From UM-FILTER-37-12 sp964344965 (GTDB lineage: Bacteria; Patescibacteriota; Patescibacteriia; Magasanikbacterales; UBA922): 34,678 bases of DNA. This document shows, in pieces, positions 6,386 to 14,255 of the stretch (position 1 is its first letter; each line of letters opens with the position of its first letter). The position numbers and the translations under genes were made by a program. The notes below the pieces were generated by a model that saw only the letters and a program-made list of their open reading frames with translations, was not told the origin of the DNA and did not search any database. The stretch lies in contig CAYFPJ010000012.1 in the NCBI GenBank assembly GCA_964344965.1, positions 1-34,678 on the forward strand, in the 5' to 3' direction.

Positions 6386-7327
6386 ATGAACAAAATAAAA
6401 ACATCACCCAAGGATTTTTTCCTTCACCTGCTGAGCAGTATCACTCTCTACATGGCGGCGATTGCTTTTTTGACAGTTGTTTTCCAATATATCAATCACT
6501 TTTTTCCAGATACTCTCAATGATTATGCTTATAGAGATTTCTCCAACAGCCCAATGCGTTTTGGGATCTCTATGCTAGTGGTGGTTTTCCCGGTTTATCT
6601 TTGGTCAGTGATGCATTTAGATAAAGTATATTCCAAACACCCAGAAAAGAAAGACTTGCGTATTCGTAAGTGGTTGACATATTTTACGGTTTTCATAGCT
6701 GCTTTTATTATCATTGGCGATCTTATTTCTCTCATCAATAATTTTCTTTCTGGCGAGCTGACTACTAGATTTGTGTTGAAAGTATTGGCGGTACTGATCG
6801 TGGCATTGGTTATTTTTTCTTATTATATAATGGACGTCAAAGATAAGATGATTTCCAAATACAAAAAAATTTATGCTTGGTCGACCATTGTCTTTTCACT
6901 TGGCTTTGTTATCGCTGCATTTTTCGTAGTAGGCTCTCCTCAAGACCAGCGTGACGAGAGACTAGATCAAGATAGGATTCAAGATCTAAGTAGTATTGAG
7001 AATACTGTGCAGTGGTATTATGTAGAAGAGAATGTACTGCCGGAAACTCTAGGAGATTTGGAAGGTAGAACCAAGAATCCGTATATTCCAGTAGATCCAG
7101 ATACTGAAGAGCCTTATGAATACACAGTGACTGGTGAGATGACTTACCAGCTTTGCGCAGTCTTTGCTACCGACAATATTGATAGCGAAGATTACGTCAG
7201 ACCTGTAATAAATAATAAGTATGGAGTGATGAATCTCTGGCTTCACGAAGCTGGAAGACATTGCTTTGACATTGAGGTATATCAGCAAGATGTTGAGAGT
7301 GTGCCTAATTCACCTTTGTATTACTGA
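6386..7327 (+). CDS. DUF5671-type membrane protein with pilin-like periplasmic tail
   Basis: About five hydrophobic segments lie in residues 10-200, resembling DUF5671 proteins common in Patescibacteria. The final ~110 residues are soluble: a DQDRIQDLSSIENTVQWYY helix, then a LPETLGDLE turn and a PVDPDTEEPYEY segment, much like the C-terminal half of GspG/type IV pseudopilins. The tail should be outside the membrane. The start is ATG 6386, just after the preceding frame ends; starting earlier would overlap the remnant gene in another frame. Function is unknown; a sensor or envelope role is only a guess. Confidence 0.75.
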   Translation: MNKIKTSPKDFFLHLLSSITLYMAAIAFLTVVFQYINHFFPDTLNDYAYRDFSNSPMRFGISMLVVVFPVYLWSVMHLDKVYSKHPEKKDLRIRKWLTYFTVFIAAFIIIGDLISLINNFLSGELTTRFVLKVLAVLIVALVIFSYYIMDVKDKMISKYKKIYAWSTIVFSLGFVIAAFFVVGSPQDQRDERLDQDRIQDLSSIENTVQWYYVEENVLPETLGDLEGRTKNPYIPVDPDTEEPYEYTVTGEMTYQLCAVFATDNIDSEDYVRPVINNKYGVMNLWLHEAGRHCFDIEVYQQDVESVPNSPLYY

Positions 7328-7404
7328 TAATAAAAAGTTCCCCTCCGGCCCACTCCTCAAACTACCAACGCTGTAATGGAACCACCTTACTTTTTGCACA
7401 CCAA

Positions 7405-7421
7405 TCCCGATAAAATCGGGA
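7405..7421. repeat. dispersed palindrome TCCCGAT..ATCGGGA, copy 2
   Basis: TCCCGAT and ATCGGGA separated by AAA, in the convergent spacer between the DUF5671 gene and rny. Confidence 0.6.
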
Positions 7422-7495
7422 CAAACAGCTTCTCCCCCAAACCCCCAGGTGGATTCTGAAATGATAAATCTTTTTGTAAACATTATAAATTAAAT

Positions 7496-7527
7496 CAAAA
7501 ACATCCAGATACTATCTGTATGTTTTT
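7496..7527. terminator. bidirectional terminator between convergent genes
   Basis: Stem AAACAT/ATGTTT continuing as CAGAT/ATCTG, with A's on the left and seven T's on the right. It can end both the plus-strand DUF5671 gene and minus-strand rny. Confidence 0.7.
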
Positions 7528-7545
7528 TTGTTAGATTTTGTTATA

Positions 7546-9069
7546 TTAACGAGCGTATTCAATCGTCCGCGTCTCCCGTATCACATTGACTTTGATTTCA
7601 CCTGGATACTGGAGCTCTCCTTCAATCTTTCGGGCAATATCTTTGGCCATGTTGTAGGCAGAGTAGTCATCGACATCATCAGGACGGACAAATACTCGGA
7701 CTTCACGACCGGCCTGGATAGCATACACTTTTTCAATTCCAGGGAAACTCTTGGCAGTCTCTTCGAGAGCTTCTAGTCTAGCTACATATTGCTCATAAGT
7801 ATCACGTCTAGCACCAACACGAGAAGCGGAGATAGCATCTCCAGCCATCACCAATTTGGTCAATAATAGTGGAGGGTTGGTATCATGGTGAGTAAGACAC
7901 ACCTCAGCAAAATCAGGATCCATTTTGAATTTGTCTATGATTTGTTTGCCGATTTCTGTGTGAGCTCCTTGGGTTTCATGATCTACAGCTTTCCCTATAT
8001 CATGGAGGAAGCCAGCTTTTCTAGCCTTATCCACATCTACTCCAAGCTCTTCAGCCATGAGGGCACATAGATGGCCGACTTCTAGTGAGTGCATTAGCAC
8101 GTTTTGGCCATAGCTGGTACGATATTTCAGTCTTCCTACAATAGAAGCAAATTTTGGATCCATACCAATAAATCCCATCTGATGAAGAGCCTCTTCTCCA
8201 GTATTTTTTAGATCTACTGCCAATTCTTTCTTGGCTTCCATTACATATTCTTCGATCTTGGCCGGTTGGATACGACCATCTTTGATCAGCTTGTTGAGGG
8301 CGATATGACAGACTCTTCTTCTGATCGGAGAAAAGCTGGAGATAACAAGCATCCCAGGTGTCTCGTCAATTATAACTTCACAGCCAGTCATCCTCTCCAA
8401 GGTCTTAATATTTCTTCCTTCTTTACCAATGATCCTACCTTTCATATCGTCACTAGGTAGTGTAATGGCTGTACCAGTGGTCTCAGCAGCATGGCTTGAG
8501 GCAGTACGTTGCATGGCACAGATCATGATGTCTTGCGCTTTTTTTTCAATCTCATCACTATGGATTTTTTCCATCTTAATGATACGGTTCATGAGCTCCT
8601 CTTTGGAGTTCTCTTCTATTTTTTGAAATAAGACTTCTTTGGCTTCATCTTGAGAATACTTTGCCACTTCAGATAGCTTGTCAATTGCTTCTTGGCGAGC
8701 TTGATCTACTTTTTCTTTGATGGTTTTGATATGTTCCACCTTTTCTTGAAGTTTTGTTTTGGTTTCTTCAAATTCAATTAATTTTTTATCAAACATAGAC
8801 TCACGTTGTTCAAGTCTATTTTGAGTTTGTTTGAGATCATTACGTCTCTCTTGTTCTTCTTTTTTGGCGTCATCAATAATTTTGATGGCTTTTTCTTTTG
8901 CCTTGAGGATTACTTCTTGCTCTTTTGACTTAGCTTCGAGAAGCTTTTTTTCGGCTACTGCCTCGACAGAATTTGCCTTTGCAGATGCTAGTTTTTTGCG
9001 GAGTAAATATCCTACTCCTACCCCCACTAGAGCACCTCCGACAATTCCTAGGATAATATTTGAAAACAT
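7546..9069 (-). CDS. rny: ribonuclease Y
   Basis: Membrane-anchored endoribonuclease that starts mRNA decay. Order of parts: an N-terminal membrane helix (residues 3-23, then RKK), a long charged coiled coil (about 35-200), a KH RNA-binding domain with GRIIGKEGRNIK, and an HD domain with LHDIGKAVDHE as metal-binding motif followed by THHD. The length of 507 aa and the domain order match the family exactly, and no key residue is missing. It lies downstream of truB on the same strand but is separated by a terminator and a structured leader, so it is probably a separate transcript. The leader at 9090-9263 could allow autoregulation. Confidence 0.97.
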   Translation of the reverse strand: MFSNIILGIVGGALVGVGVGYLLRKKLASAKANSVEAVAEKKLLEAKSKEQEVILKAKEKAIKIIDDAKKEEQERRNDLKQTQNRLEQRESMFDKKLIEFEETKTKLQEKVEHIKTIKEKVDQARQEAIDKLSEVAKYSQDEAKEVLFQKIEENSKEELMNRIIKMEKIHSDEIEKKAQDIMICAMQRTASSHAAETTGTAITLPSDDMKGRIIGKEGRNIKTLERMTGCEVIIDETPGMLVISSFSPIRRRVCHIALNKLIKDGRIQPAKIEEYVMEAKKELAVDLKNTGEEALHQMGFIGMDPKFASIVGRLKYRTSYGQNVLMHSLEVGHLCALMAEELGVDVDKARKAGFLHDIGKAVDHETQGAHTEIGKQIIDKFKMDPDFAEVCLTHHDTNPPLLLTKLVMAGDAISASRVGARRDTYEQYVARLEALEETAKSFPGIEKVYAIQAGREVRVFVRPDDVDDYSAYNMAKDIARKIEGELQYPGEIKVNVIRETRTIEYAR

Positions 9070-9089
9070 AAAAACACTTACACATCACT

Positions 9090-9263
9090 GAAAGTATCCA
9101 TATATTTCTTTAAAAAATAAGAAATTTTTTATGTACGAAGAAACTATCGATCTCTATGATCGATGAATATATTGAGAAGTTTTTTTACCTTTTGTTGAAG
9201 TAAAATTTTTGTTTTTTTGGCTCAATATAGGCATATCTGTAAGTACATGCACCGGATACTTTC
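9090..9263 (-). ncRNA. structured 5' leader of rny (putative)
   Basis: Nested perfect inverted repeats: outer 9090-9099/9254-9263 (10 bp), then 9131-9136/9243-9248 (6 bp). These enclose hairpins 9147-9153/9158-9164 (7 bp) and 9168-9176/9221-9229 (9 bp); a further hairpin, 9104-9110/9119-9125, sits inside the outer stem. On the minus strand this ends 20 bases before the rny start codon. On the plus strand the 9303-9337 hairpin would follow it, so a plus-strand small RNA is the alternative. No known RNA family was recognised. Confidence 0.45.
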
Positions 9264-9302
9264 GTGACTTTTTTACTGAGTTAATTATGAAAATACTTTA
9301 AC

Positions 9303-9337
9303 ACAAAAAAACCCCATTGTCAATGAGGTGTTTTTTA
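9303..9337. terminator. intrinsic terminator between truB and rny
   Basis: CCCCATTG and CAATGAGG-type arms with A's before and T's after, so it works on either strand. On the minus strand it would end the truB transcript. Confidence 0.7.
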
Positions 9338-9358
9338 GGTTAGATTTTAGATTTTATC

Positions 9359-9468
9359 CACAAGGCTTCACCCACTCGCTTCGCTCGGGGTTGCGCCTTG
9401 TAAACTAGTTTTGTTTAGGAATAGCTTGTCGGGCGTAACGCAGTGAAGCCCGGTCTTGTAAACTAGTT
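9359..9468. repeat. REP-like spacer with duplicated 14-mer
   Basis: The 14-mer CTTGTAAACTAGTT occurs at 9397-9410 and 9455-9468. Between and before the copies are hairpin-forming words (CAAGGC...GCCTTG; GGGC..GCCC within 9431-9452). The second copy reaches the truB stop codon. Confidence 0.55.
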
Positions 9469-10166
9469 CATTTTTCGATTATGTTTGAATTCAGATTATC
9501 AATATCTATATATTTTGGTAGTAGAGCTTGGTCTACGGAATAGTTGCCAATCTTTGTTCTTCGCAGTTCTTCACAATACGCTCCAGACCTCAGCTTTTGA
9601 CCAATATCGTGGGCAAGAGTGCGGATATAAGTGCCTGTTGACACCTGACATTTGACTGTTAACAATTGGCCTTCAAGCTCCAGAAGTTCTAGGCTATAAA
9701 TTTCAATCTCATTTGGTTTTCTTTCAATTTCTATTCCTTTCCTGGCCAGTTTATACAGTTTTTTTCCATCAACTTTTTTGGCACTGTACATTGGGGGTAT
9801 TTGTTTTTGTCTACCCACAAAATTTTGTAAAACTTCACGAATATTGTTTTCAGATATCTGATCATTGCTCACTGGTTTTTGCTCACTAATCACTCCAGTC
9901 CGATCATGAGTGTCCGAGACAGATCCAAGTTTGATTGTCGCAATATATTCTTTCTTCATTTCTTTGAATTCATCCAATCGTTTCGTTGCCTCCCTGCCTA
10001 CACCTACAATGAGAAGTCCTGTGGCAAAAGGATCTAGAGTGCCACTGTGGCCAACACGAATTTTTTTTTGTCCAGTTGCTCTTCTGGCAATATTACGGAT
10101 ATACCCGACCACGTCGTGACTGGTCCAGTCTGTTGGTTTGTCAATGAGTAGGAATCCTAATTGCAT
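9468..10166 (-). CDS. truB: tRNA pseudouridine(55) synthase
   Basis: Makes pseudouridine 55 in the T-loop of tRNAs. The catalytic aspartate is Asp45 in HSGTLDPFATGLL; the N-terminal FLLIDKPTDWTSHDVV and the later GTYIRTLAHDIG motif are also typical. At 232 aa it lacks the C-terminal PUA domain found in many homologues, as in other compact genomes. The loop containing EQKPVSNDQIS is encoded by an imperfect 14-bp tandem repeat (9865-9892), probably a recent expansion. The stop codon is UGA, which supports a standard genetic code here. Confidence 0.95.
   Translation of the reverse strand: MQLGFLLIDKPTDWTSHDVVGYIRNIARRATGQKKIRVGHSGTLDPFATGLLIVGVGREATKRLDEFKEMKKEYIATIKLGSVSDTHDRTGVISEQKPVSNDQISENNIREVLQNFVGRQKQIPPMYSAKKVDGKKLYKLARKGIEIERKPNEIEIYSLELLELEGQLLTVKCQVSTGTYIRTLAHDIGQKLRSGAYCEELRRTKIGNYSVDQALLPKYIDIDNLNSNIIEK
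9865..9892. repeat. 14-bp tandem repeat inside truB
   Basis: Two adjacent 14-mers share their first nine bases (TTGCTCACT). They lie in a variable loop of TruB. This is one of several 7/14-bp period repeats in the window. Confidence 0.5.
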
Positions 10167-10323
10167 GATGCTTGTTTAAAATTTTTTAATCCCGACCTCG
10201 TTCCTCGGTACGGGACGAGGGGTTGGTTTAACCTGCCTGCCGGCAGGTTCCCCGAGGCTTGCCTCGGAAAAAAGGGTCCAGTCCCGATAAAATCGGGACT
10301 GGGGTTCATACCGTTGATTAACC
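10167..10323. repeat. cluster of dispersed palindromes
   Basis: Contains TCCCGA..CGGGA-type words (about 10191-10225), CCTGC..GCAGG (about 10231-10248), CCGAGGCTTGCCTCGG (about 10251-10266, also at 34644-34659) and CAGTCCCGAT/ATCGGGACTG (10279-10301). The open frames on both strands here are products of the palindromes, not genes. Confidence 0.6.
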
Positions 10324-10324
10324 T

Positions 10325-10431
10325 CGTCATTGCGAGGAGTGGAGCGCAGCAAAACGACGTTGCAATCTCATTGTTTTTACACAAAGCCCTGAGATTGCCA
10401 CGTCGCTCCTTCGTCGCTCCTCGCAATGACG
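10325..10431. repeat. GTCATTGCGAGGAG long hairpin repeat, copy 1
   Basis: CGTCATTGCGAGGAG (10325-10339) pairs with CTCCTCGCAATGACG (10417-10431). Inside, GCAATCTCA pairs with TGAGATTGC. Related copies are at 17522-17649 and 33304-33475. Confidence 0.85.
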
Positions 10432-10457
10432 AAAATTGTAACCAAGTATTTTGTTAC

Positions 10458-10481
10458 ATGCTATATGCTATATGCTATATG
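10458..10481. repeat. ATGCTAT heptamer tandem repeat
   Basis: Three perfect copies of ATGCTAT plus ATG, 32 bases before the methyltransferase start. A change in copy number would alter spacing in the upstream region; no convincing promoter could be fixed around it. Confidence 0.6.
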
Positions 10482-10512
10482 TTCCATGGGTAATATGATA
10501 CAATATACAAGT

Positions 10513-11445
10513 ATGAATGACAAACAAACTACAACTGGTTGGGGAGTCGTCACAGAATCAGGAGCAGAGATTTGGGATGCCAAGCCAGTCTTTACGGGTG
10601 AAAAAATTACCTGGAAAGACAAACTTAAATTAGTTTTCTACCCCAAAAGATTTTTGTTATTTCGCTATATAAAAAAGGATTTGGAAAAGAAATATAGAGA
10701 GAGGGTGGTTGATATCCAAAATCCTTATCGCATTTTGGATGTCGGCTGTGGTACTGGATCGAGCCTGATTGATCTCAAAAAATTGTTTGGGAGGAAGGTA
10801 GAAGTGGTGGGCATAGATGTCGTTGGACTTCAGGTTGATCTGGCAAGAGAAAAAATAAAACAGCATGGAGTTTACGCAGAAGTGTACCATTTTGATGGCA
10901 ATGAAATTCCTTTCTCCGAAGAAAGCTTCGATGCTATCTACACTTCTGATGTTCTTGGGCATGTAGAAGATGTCAGAGCTTGGCTCAGTGAAATATCAAG
11001 AGTATTAAAACCAAATGGCATATTGGCCATGTTTACTGAGTCAGAATTGGGGAAACATGCTTATATTCGTAATTATATGATGAAGCGGGGACTGAATACT
11101 GACCCACACCAAGAATTTCATATTTCTCTTTATCCTAAAGTCGTTTTGAAAGAATTCATCGAAGCAGCTGGTTTTGAGATTGGTAAGATGTACACGACAG
11201 TTTGGGCCAAGTTTTTTGTCCACCCAGATGAGCTTTATCCAGCTCTCCAAAGTCAGAAGAAGTTTTTTTTCCTCCGTCAGCTCAATAAATTTTTGCATTT
11301 CATCAAAAAAAAGACTCACCCCTTTTCTACAGCCTGCTGCGAATTCTATAGTCTGGCTGAAATGTTGATAATTGGTAGATGGGTAGAGAGTCAAGGGTAT
11401 GTGGTCTTGGGTCGAAAAACAACAAGTGTAATCCCGGAACGATAG
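10513..11445 (+). CDS. class I SAM-dependent methyltransferase
   Basis: Methyltransf_11/25-type fold. Motif I is ILDVGCGTGSSLIDL, motif II ends VVGIDVVG, and the acidic GNEIPFSEESFDAIYTSDVLGHVED followed by RVLKPNGIL completes the SAM-binding core. About 310 aa, with an N-terminal extension and a C-terminal region unlike small-molecule enzymes; the substrate is unknown, possibly lipid, quinone-like or protein. The start ATG 10513 (MNDKQ) is preferred because the frame upstream runs through the palindrome and heptamer repeats. It ends about 10 bases before the promoter of the pyrophosphatase gene. Confidence 0.85.
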   Translation: MNDKQTTTGWGVVTESGAEIWDAKPVFTGEKITWKDKLKLVFYPKRFLLFRYIKKDLEKKYRERVVDIQNPYRILDVGCGTGSSLIDLKKLFGRKVEVVGIDVVGLQVDLAREKIKQHGVYAEVYHFDGNEIPFSEESFDAIYTSDVLGHVEDVRAWLSEISRVLKPNGILAMFTESELGKHAYIRNYMMKRGLNTDPHQEFHISLYPKVVLKEFIEAAGFEIGKMYTTVWAKFFVHPDELYPALQSQKKFFFLRQLNKFLHFIKKKTHPFSTACCEFYSLAEMLIIGRWVESQGYVVLGRKTTSVIPER

Positions 11446-11456
11446 GAGGAAAAACA

Positions 11457-11485
11457 TTGACTTTTTTGTCCAGAGTGTCTATAAT
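11457..11485 (+). promoter_or_regulatory. near-consensus promoter of hppA
   Basis: TTGACT (11457-11462), 17-bp spacer, TATAAT (11480-11485); start codon at 11518. Confidence 0.85.
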
Positions 11486-11517
11486 AGGCCCCGTAATTTA
11501 CTAAAAATAAAAAACCT

Positions 11518-13503
11518 ATGATCTTAGGTCTCACTATTGTGGCTTCTTTGCTGGCGATCTTGTATGGATTTTTCCTAATTAGCTGGATAAATAAGCAACC
11601 AGCTGGAGACGAACGTATGCAGTCTATTGCTCGGGCCATTCAGGAAGGGGCTCGTGCCTACCTAGGTAGACAGTATAAGACAATTTCTATAGTTGCCTTG
11701 GCTATTTTTGCTTTGATGTGGTATTTTCTTGATTTTGCTACATCAGCTGGCTTCCTGGTTGGTGCTCTATTTTCTGGTTTAGCTGGATATTTTGGGATGA
11801 TCATCTCAGTAAAAGCCAATGTCCGAACTGCTGAAGCAGCCAAAAAAGGATTTGCTCCAGCTCTAGGAGTGGCTGTCAAAGGTGGGTCTGTGACTGGCTT
11901 GTTAGTCGTAGGTTTGGGTCTACTTGGTGTGGCTGGATTTTATGCAGTTTTTCAAGATGTGGATGCTTTGATTGGATTGGCATTTGGTGGTAGTTTGATT
12001 TCAATATTTGCTCGTATCGGAGGAGGAATTTTTACCAAAGCTGCTGATGTGGGGGCTGACTTGGTGGGGAAGGTAGAAAAAGGGATTCCAGAAGATGACC
12101 CTCGTAATCCTGCTGTCATTGCAGACAATGTAGGAGACAATGTAGGAGACTGTGCCGGAATGGCTGCTGACTTGTTTGAGACCTACGCTGTTACTGCTGT
12201 TGCTACTATTGTTCTAGGAGCTCTTACTTTCTCCAATACTGAAGCTGCTGTTTTGTATCCTCTTGTGCTTGGAGCTGTCGCTATTGTTGCGTCCATTATT
12301 GGAACATTTTTTATCAAACTTGGAAAAAGCAAAAAAGTAATGGCTGCTCTATATAAAGGATTGATTGTTTCTGCTGTACTATCTTTGGTGGCTTTTTACT
12401 TCGTCAGTCAGTACTATGCTCCTCTGCTAGGTCTTGAAACCGGAGCATTATTTATTAGCGCTCTTGTCGGTGTGGTTTTGACTGGAGCTATGTTTTGGAT
12501 TACAGAATACTATACTTCTACCAAGCATAAGCCTGTCCAACAAATTGCCAAAGCGAGTGAGACTGGCCATGGTACAAATGTTATCACTGGTTTGGCTGTC
12601 TCCATGAGATCGACTGCTCTCCCTGTTATCGTGATTGTTATTGGTATTTTGGTAGCATACAATGCTGCTGACCTATATGGTGTCGCTATTGCTGCCATGG
12701 CCATGCTTTCTCTTACAGGAATTGTCGTGGCGATCGATGCTTACGGACCAATTACAGACAATGCTGGTGGAATAGCAGAGATGGCCGAGCTCGGAGATGA
12801 TGTTCGTGGTGTGACCGACCCTCTAGACGCAGTGGGAAATACTACCAAAGCAGTTACCAAAGGTTATGCCATTGCCAGTGCTGCTCTTGCTGCTCTCGTG
12901 CTTTTTGCAGACTACACTCACAAGCTTGCCGAAGAAGGACTTAGCACGGTATTCCAGATCGATGATCCAAAAGTTTTGACCGGACTCTTCATTGGTGGAT
13001 TGCTTCCATATCTCTTCGGAGCAAACTTGATGCAGTCTGTCGGTAAAGTAGCTGGAAGTGTGGTGGAAGAAGTTCGTCGTCAGTTTAAAGAAATAAAAGG
13101 AATTATGGATGGTAGTGGTAAGCCTGACTATGCTCGTTGTGTAGATATTGTTACCAAAGGTGCGATCGGACAGATGGTTTTGCCAGCTCTTATTCCAGTT
13201 GTAATTCCAATTCTAGTTGGTATTTTCCTCGGCAGCGCTGCTCTCGGTGGACTCCTTGTCGGTACTATTATTACCGGTCTATTCGTCGCTATCTCGATGA
13301 CCACTGGTGGTGGAGCTTGGGACAATGCCAAGAAATATATTGAAGATGGTAATCATGGAGGTAAGGGGAGCTTTGCTCACTCTGCCGCTGTCACTGGTGA
13401 CACAGTAGGGGACCCTTACAAAGACACTGCTGGCCCAGCCATCAACCCGATGATTAAGGTGGCGAATATTGTGGCGCTTCTGATTGTGGGGCTTCTTAAG
13501 TAA
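11518..13503 (+). CDS. hppA: K+-independent membrane H+-translocating pyrophosphatase
   Basis: Hydrolyses pyrophosphate and pumps protons outward, recovering energy from biosynthesis. About 16 membrane segments over 661 aa, normal for the family. The substrate site is complete: DVGADLVGKVE (178-187), DNVGDNVGD (203-211), and a late DTVGDPYKDTAGP motif. The segment GNTTKAVTKG carries Lys444 and Thr447, the pair that marks K+-independent enzymes (K+-dependent ones have Ala and Gly), so a proton pump not needing K+ is expected. It has its own near-consensus promoter and a strong terminator. In fermentative, ATP-poor Patescibacteria such a pump would help maintain the proton gradient that the antiporter at 262 could use. 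Confidence 0.97.
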   Translation: MILGLTIVASLLAILYGFFLISWINKQPAGDERMQSIARAIQEGARAYLGRQYKTISIVALAIFALMWYFLDFATSAGFLVGALFSGLAGYFGMIISVKANVRTAEAAKKGFAPALGVAVKGGSVTGLLVVGLGLLGVAGFYAVFQDVDALIGLAFGGSLISIFARIGGGIFTKAADVGADLVGKVEKGIPEDDPRNPAVIADNVGDNVGDCAGMAADLFETYAVTAVATIVLGALTFSNTEAAVLYPLVLGAVAIVASIIGTFFIKLGKSKKVMAALYKGLIVSAVLSLVAFYFVSQYYAPLLGLETGALFISALVGVVLTGAMFWITEYYTSTKHKPVQQIAKASETGHGTNVITGLAVSMRSTALPVIVIVIGILVAYNAADLYGVAIAAMAMLSLTGIVVAIDAYGPITDNAGGIAEMAELGDDVRGVTDPLDAVGNTTKAVTKGYAIASAALAALVLFADYTHKLAEEGLSTVFQIDDPKVLTGLFIGGLLPYLFGANLMQSVGKVAGSVVEEVRRQFKEIKGIMDGSGKPDYARCVDIVTKGAIGQMVLPALIPVVIPILVGIFLGSAALGGLLVGTIITGLFVAISMTTGGGAWDNAKKYIEDGNHGGKGSFAHSAAVTGDTVGDPYKDTAGPAINPMIKVANIVALLIVGLLK

Positions 13504-13524
13504 TTTTGTTTCAAATACAAAATA

Positions 13525-13553
13525 AAATCCCGGTCGTAAGATCGGGATTTTTA
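13525..13553 (+). terminator. intrinsic terminator of hppA
   Basis: An 11-bp stem with one G-T pair (AAATCCCG.. / ..CGGGATTT) around a GTAA loop, followed by T's. Confidence 0.85.
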
Positions 13554-13625
13554 TGAATGTGAGTTACAGATTCGACCTGATGCGCAGGTTATTTTAAATA
13601 GGTTATTTGGGGTATTGGGAAGTTC

Positions 13626-13694
13626 AGGGCACCTCTCGCGACGTCGTCATCCTCCGCTGTGAAACGGGGACTCGGTCGGTCATTGAGATGCCCT
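13626..13694 (-). other. GC-rich stem at the 3' end of the island gene
   Basis: AGGGCA (13626-13631) pairs with TGCCCT (13689-13694) and TCTC (13634-13637) with GAGA (13685-13688), across a GC-rich interior of about 47 bases. It overlaps the stop codon of the minus-strand gene. No T-run follows on the minus strand, so it is not a classic terminator. Confidence 0.4.
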
Positions 13695-14052
13695 ACTCCT
13701 TTTTGCGCCAGTCCTGACTGTAGAAGGTCAGCCGGCGGTTGGTGAGGCTCACCAGCCGCGTAGCCTTCTCGCTAGTCCTGGCTTGGATTGGTTTGTCTAG
13801 TAGGAGAAACCAACCGCCTCGGAAGGGGTGGTAGACCACCTTCCGGACCCGGGCGCTATATACGCCCACCCGTGCGTGTCTGGTCACACGCACGGTCTCG
13901 CGCAGATACTCTTTGTCAAGAGCATAGAGCACTGCGCTGAAGAAACGACCACCCACAAGCCACTGCATGGCCGGGGTGGTCAGGAACCAACAGATCGCCC
14001 GTTTCCAGAGGCGATCGCTGGAGGACTTGAGAATATACACCTCGCGTCTCAC
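13693..14052 (-). CDS. unknown basic 119-aa protein in a GC-rich island
   Basis: No family recognised. The product is strongly basic and rich in aromatic residues (FRGGWFLLLDKP, RAICWFLTTP), with two short hydrophobic stretches around residues 18-45. The start is GTG 14052, with AGGAGG six bases upstream, one of the best Shine-Dalgarno sites in the window. Two sampled 60-base lines inside the gene are 58% and 62% G+C, against roughly 35-42% in neighbours, and its codons end in G or C. This looks acquired. The overlapping plus-strand frame (13828-14133) is less protein-like and lacks a ribosome site. Coding is likely but not certain. Confidence 0.6.
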   Translation of the reverse strand: MRREVYILKSSSDRLWKRAICWFLTTPAMQWLVGGRFFSAVLYALDKEYLRETVRVTRHARVGVYSARVRKVVYHPFRGGWFLLLDKPIQARTSEKATRLVSLTNRRLTFYSQDWRKKE

Positions 14053-14080
14053 TCTCAGCCTCCTGGCCTTGGGTTTTTTA

Positions 14081-14099
14081 CGAGTCGACCGTCGACTCG
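14081..14099. repeat. perfect 9-bp palindrome upstream of the island gene
   Basis: CGAGTCGAC and GTCGACTCG flank a single C. It lies at the border between the GC-rich island and AT-rich infB upstream DNA and may be an operator or element end. Confidence 0.5.
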
Positions 14100-14159
14100 G
14101 ATCTTACTATCTACTGTAACAGGATTTTCTTAAGTTTGTCTAATTTTTGGCTCAAAATA

Positions 14160-14188
14160 TTGACTTTTTTACACTTTTCCCATATAAT
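14160..14188 (+). promoter_or_regulatory. near-consensus promoter of infB
   Basis: TTGACT (14160-14165), 17-bp spacer, TATAAT (14183-14188). This fixes the infB start: frames opening before about 14195 would not be in the mRNA. Confidence 0.85.
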
Positions 14189-14216
14189 ACGAACCAATCT
14201 AAAGAAAAGCCTGTTA

Positions 14217-14254
14217 AGCCTTTTAGGTTTCTCAAGCATTTTAAGCTTTTTTAA
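14217..14254 (+). repeat. solo relative of the four-helix-bundle cassette arm
   Basis: AGCCTTTTAGG then, after nine extra bases, CATTTTAAGCTTTTTTA. This matches the right arm at 29463-29490 (AGCCTTTTAGG, CATTTCAAGCTTTTCTA) at 26 of 28 positions apart from the insert. It lies directly before the infB start codon, as the other arm lies directly before pyrH. Confidence 0.5.
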
Positions 14255-14255
14255 C

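Noticed and set aside
10157..10493. Open frames on both strands in the palindrome cluster
   Set aside because: They consist entirely of dispersed palindromes and the GTCATTGCGAGGAG hairpin.
13828..14133. Plus-strand frame in the GC-rich island
   Set aside because: No ribosome site, poor protein-like composition; the minus-strand frame has AGGAGG and a more credible sequence.
14136..14255. 40-codon N-terminal extension of IF-2
   Set aside because: The infB promoter (TTGACT-17-TATAAT, 14160-14188) lies inside it, and MNVTELSRRL at 14256 is the conserved IF-2 start.
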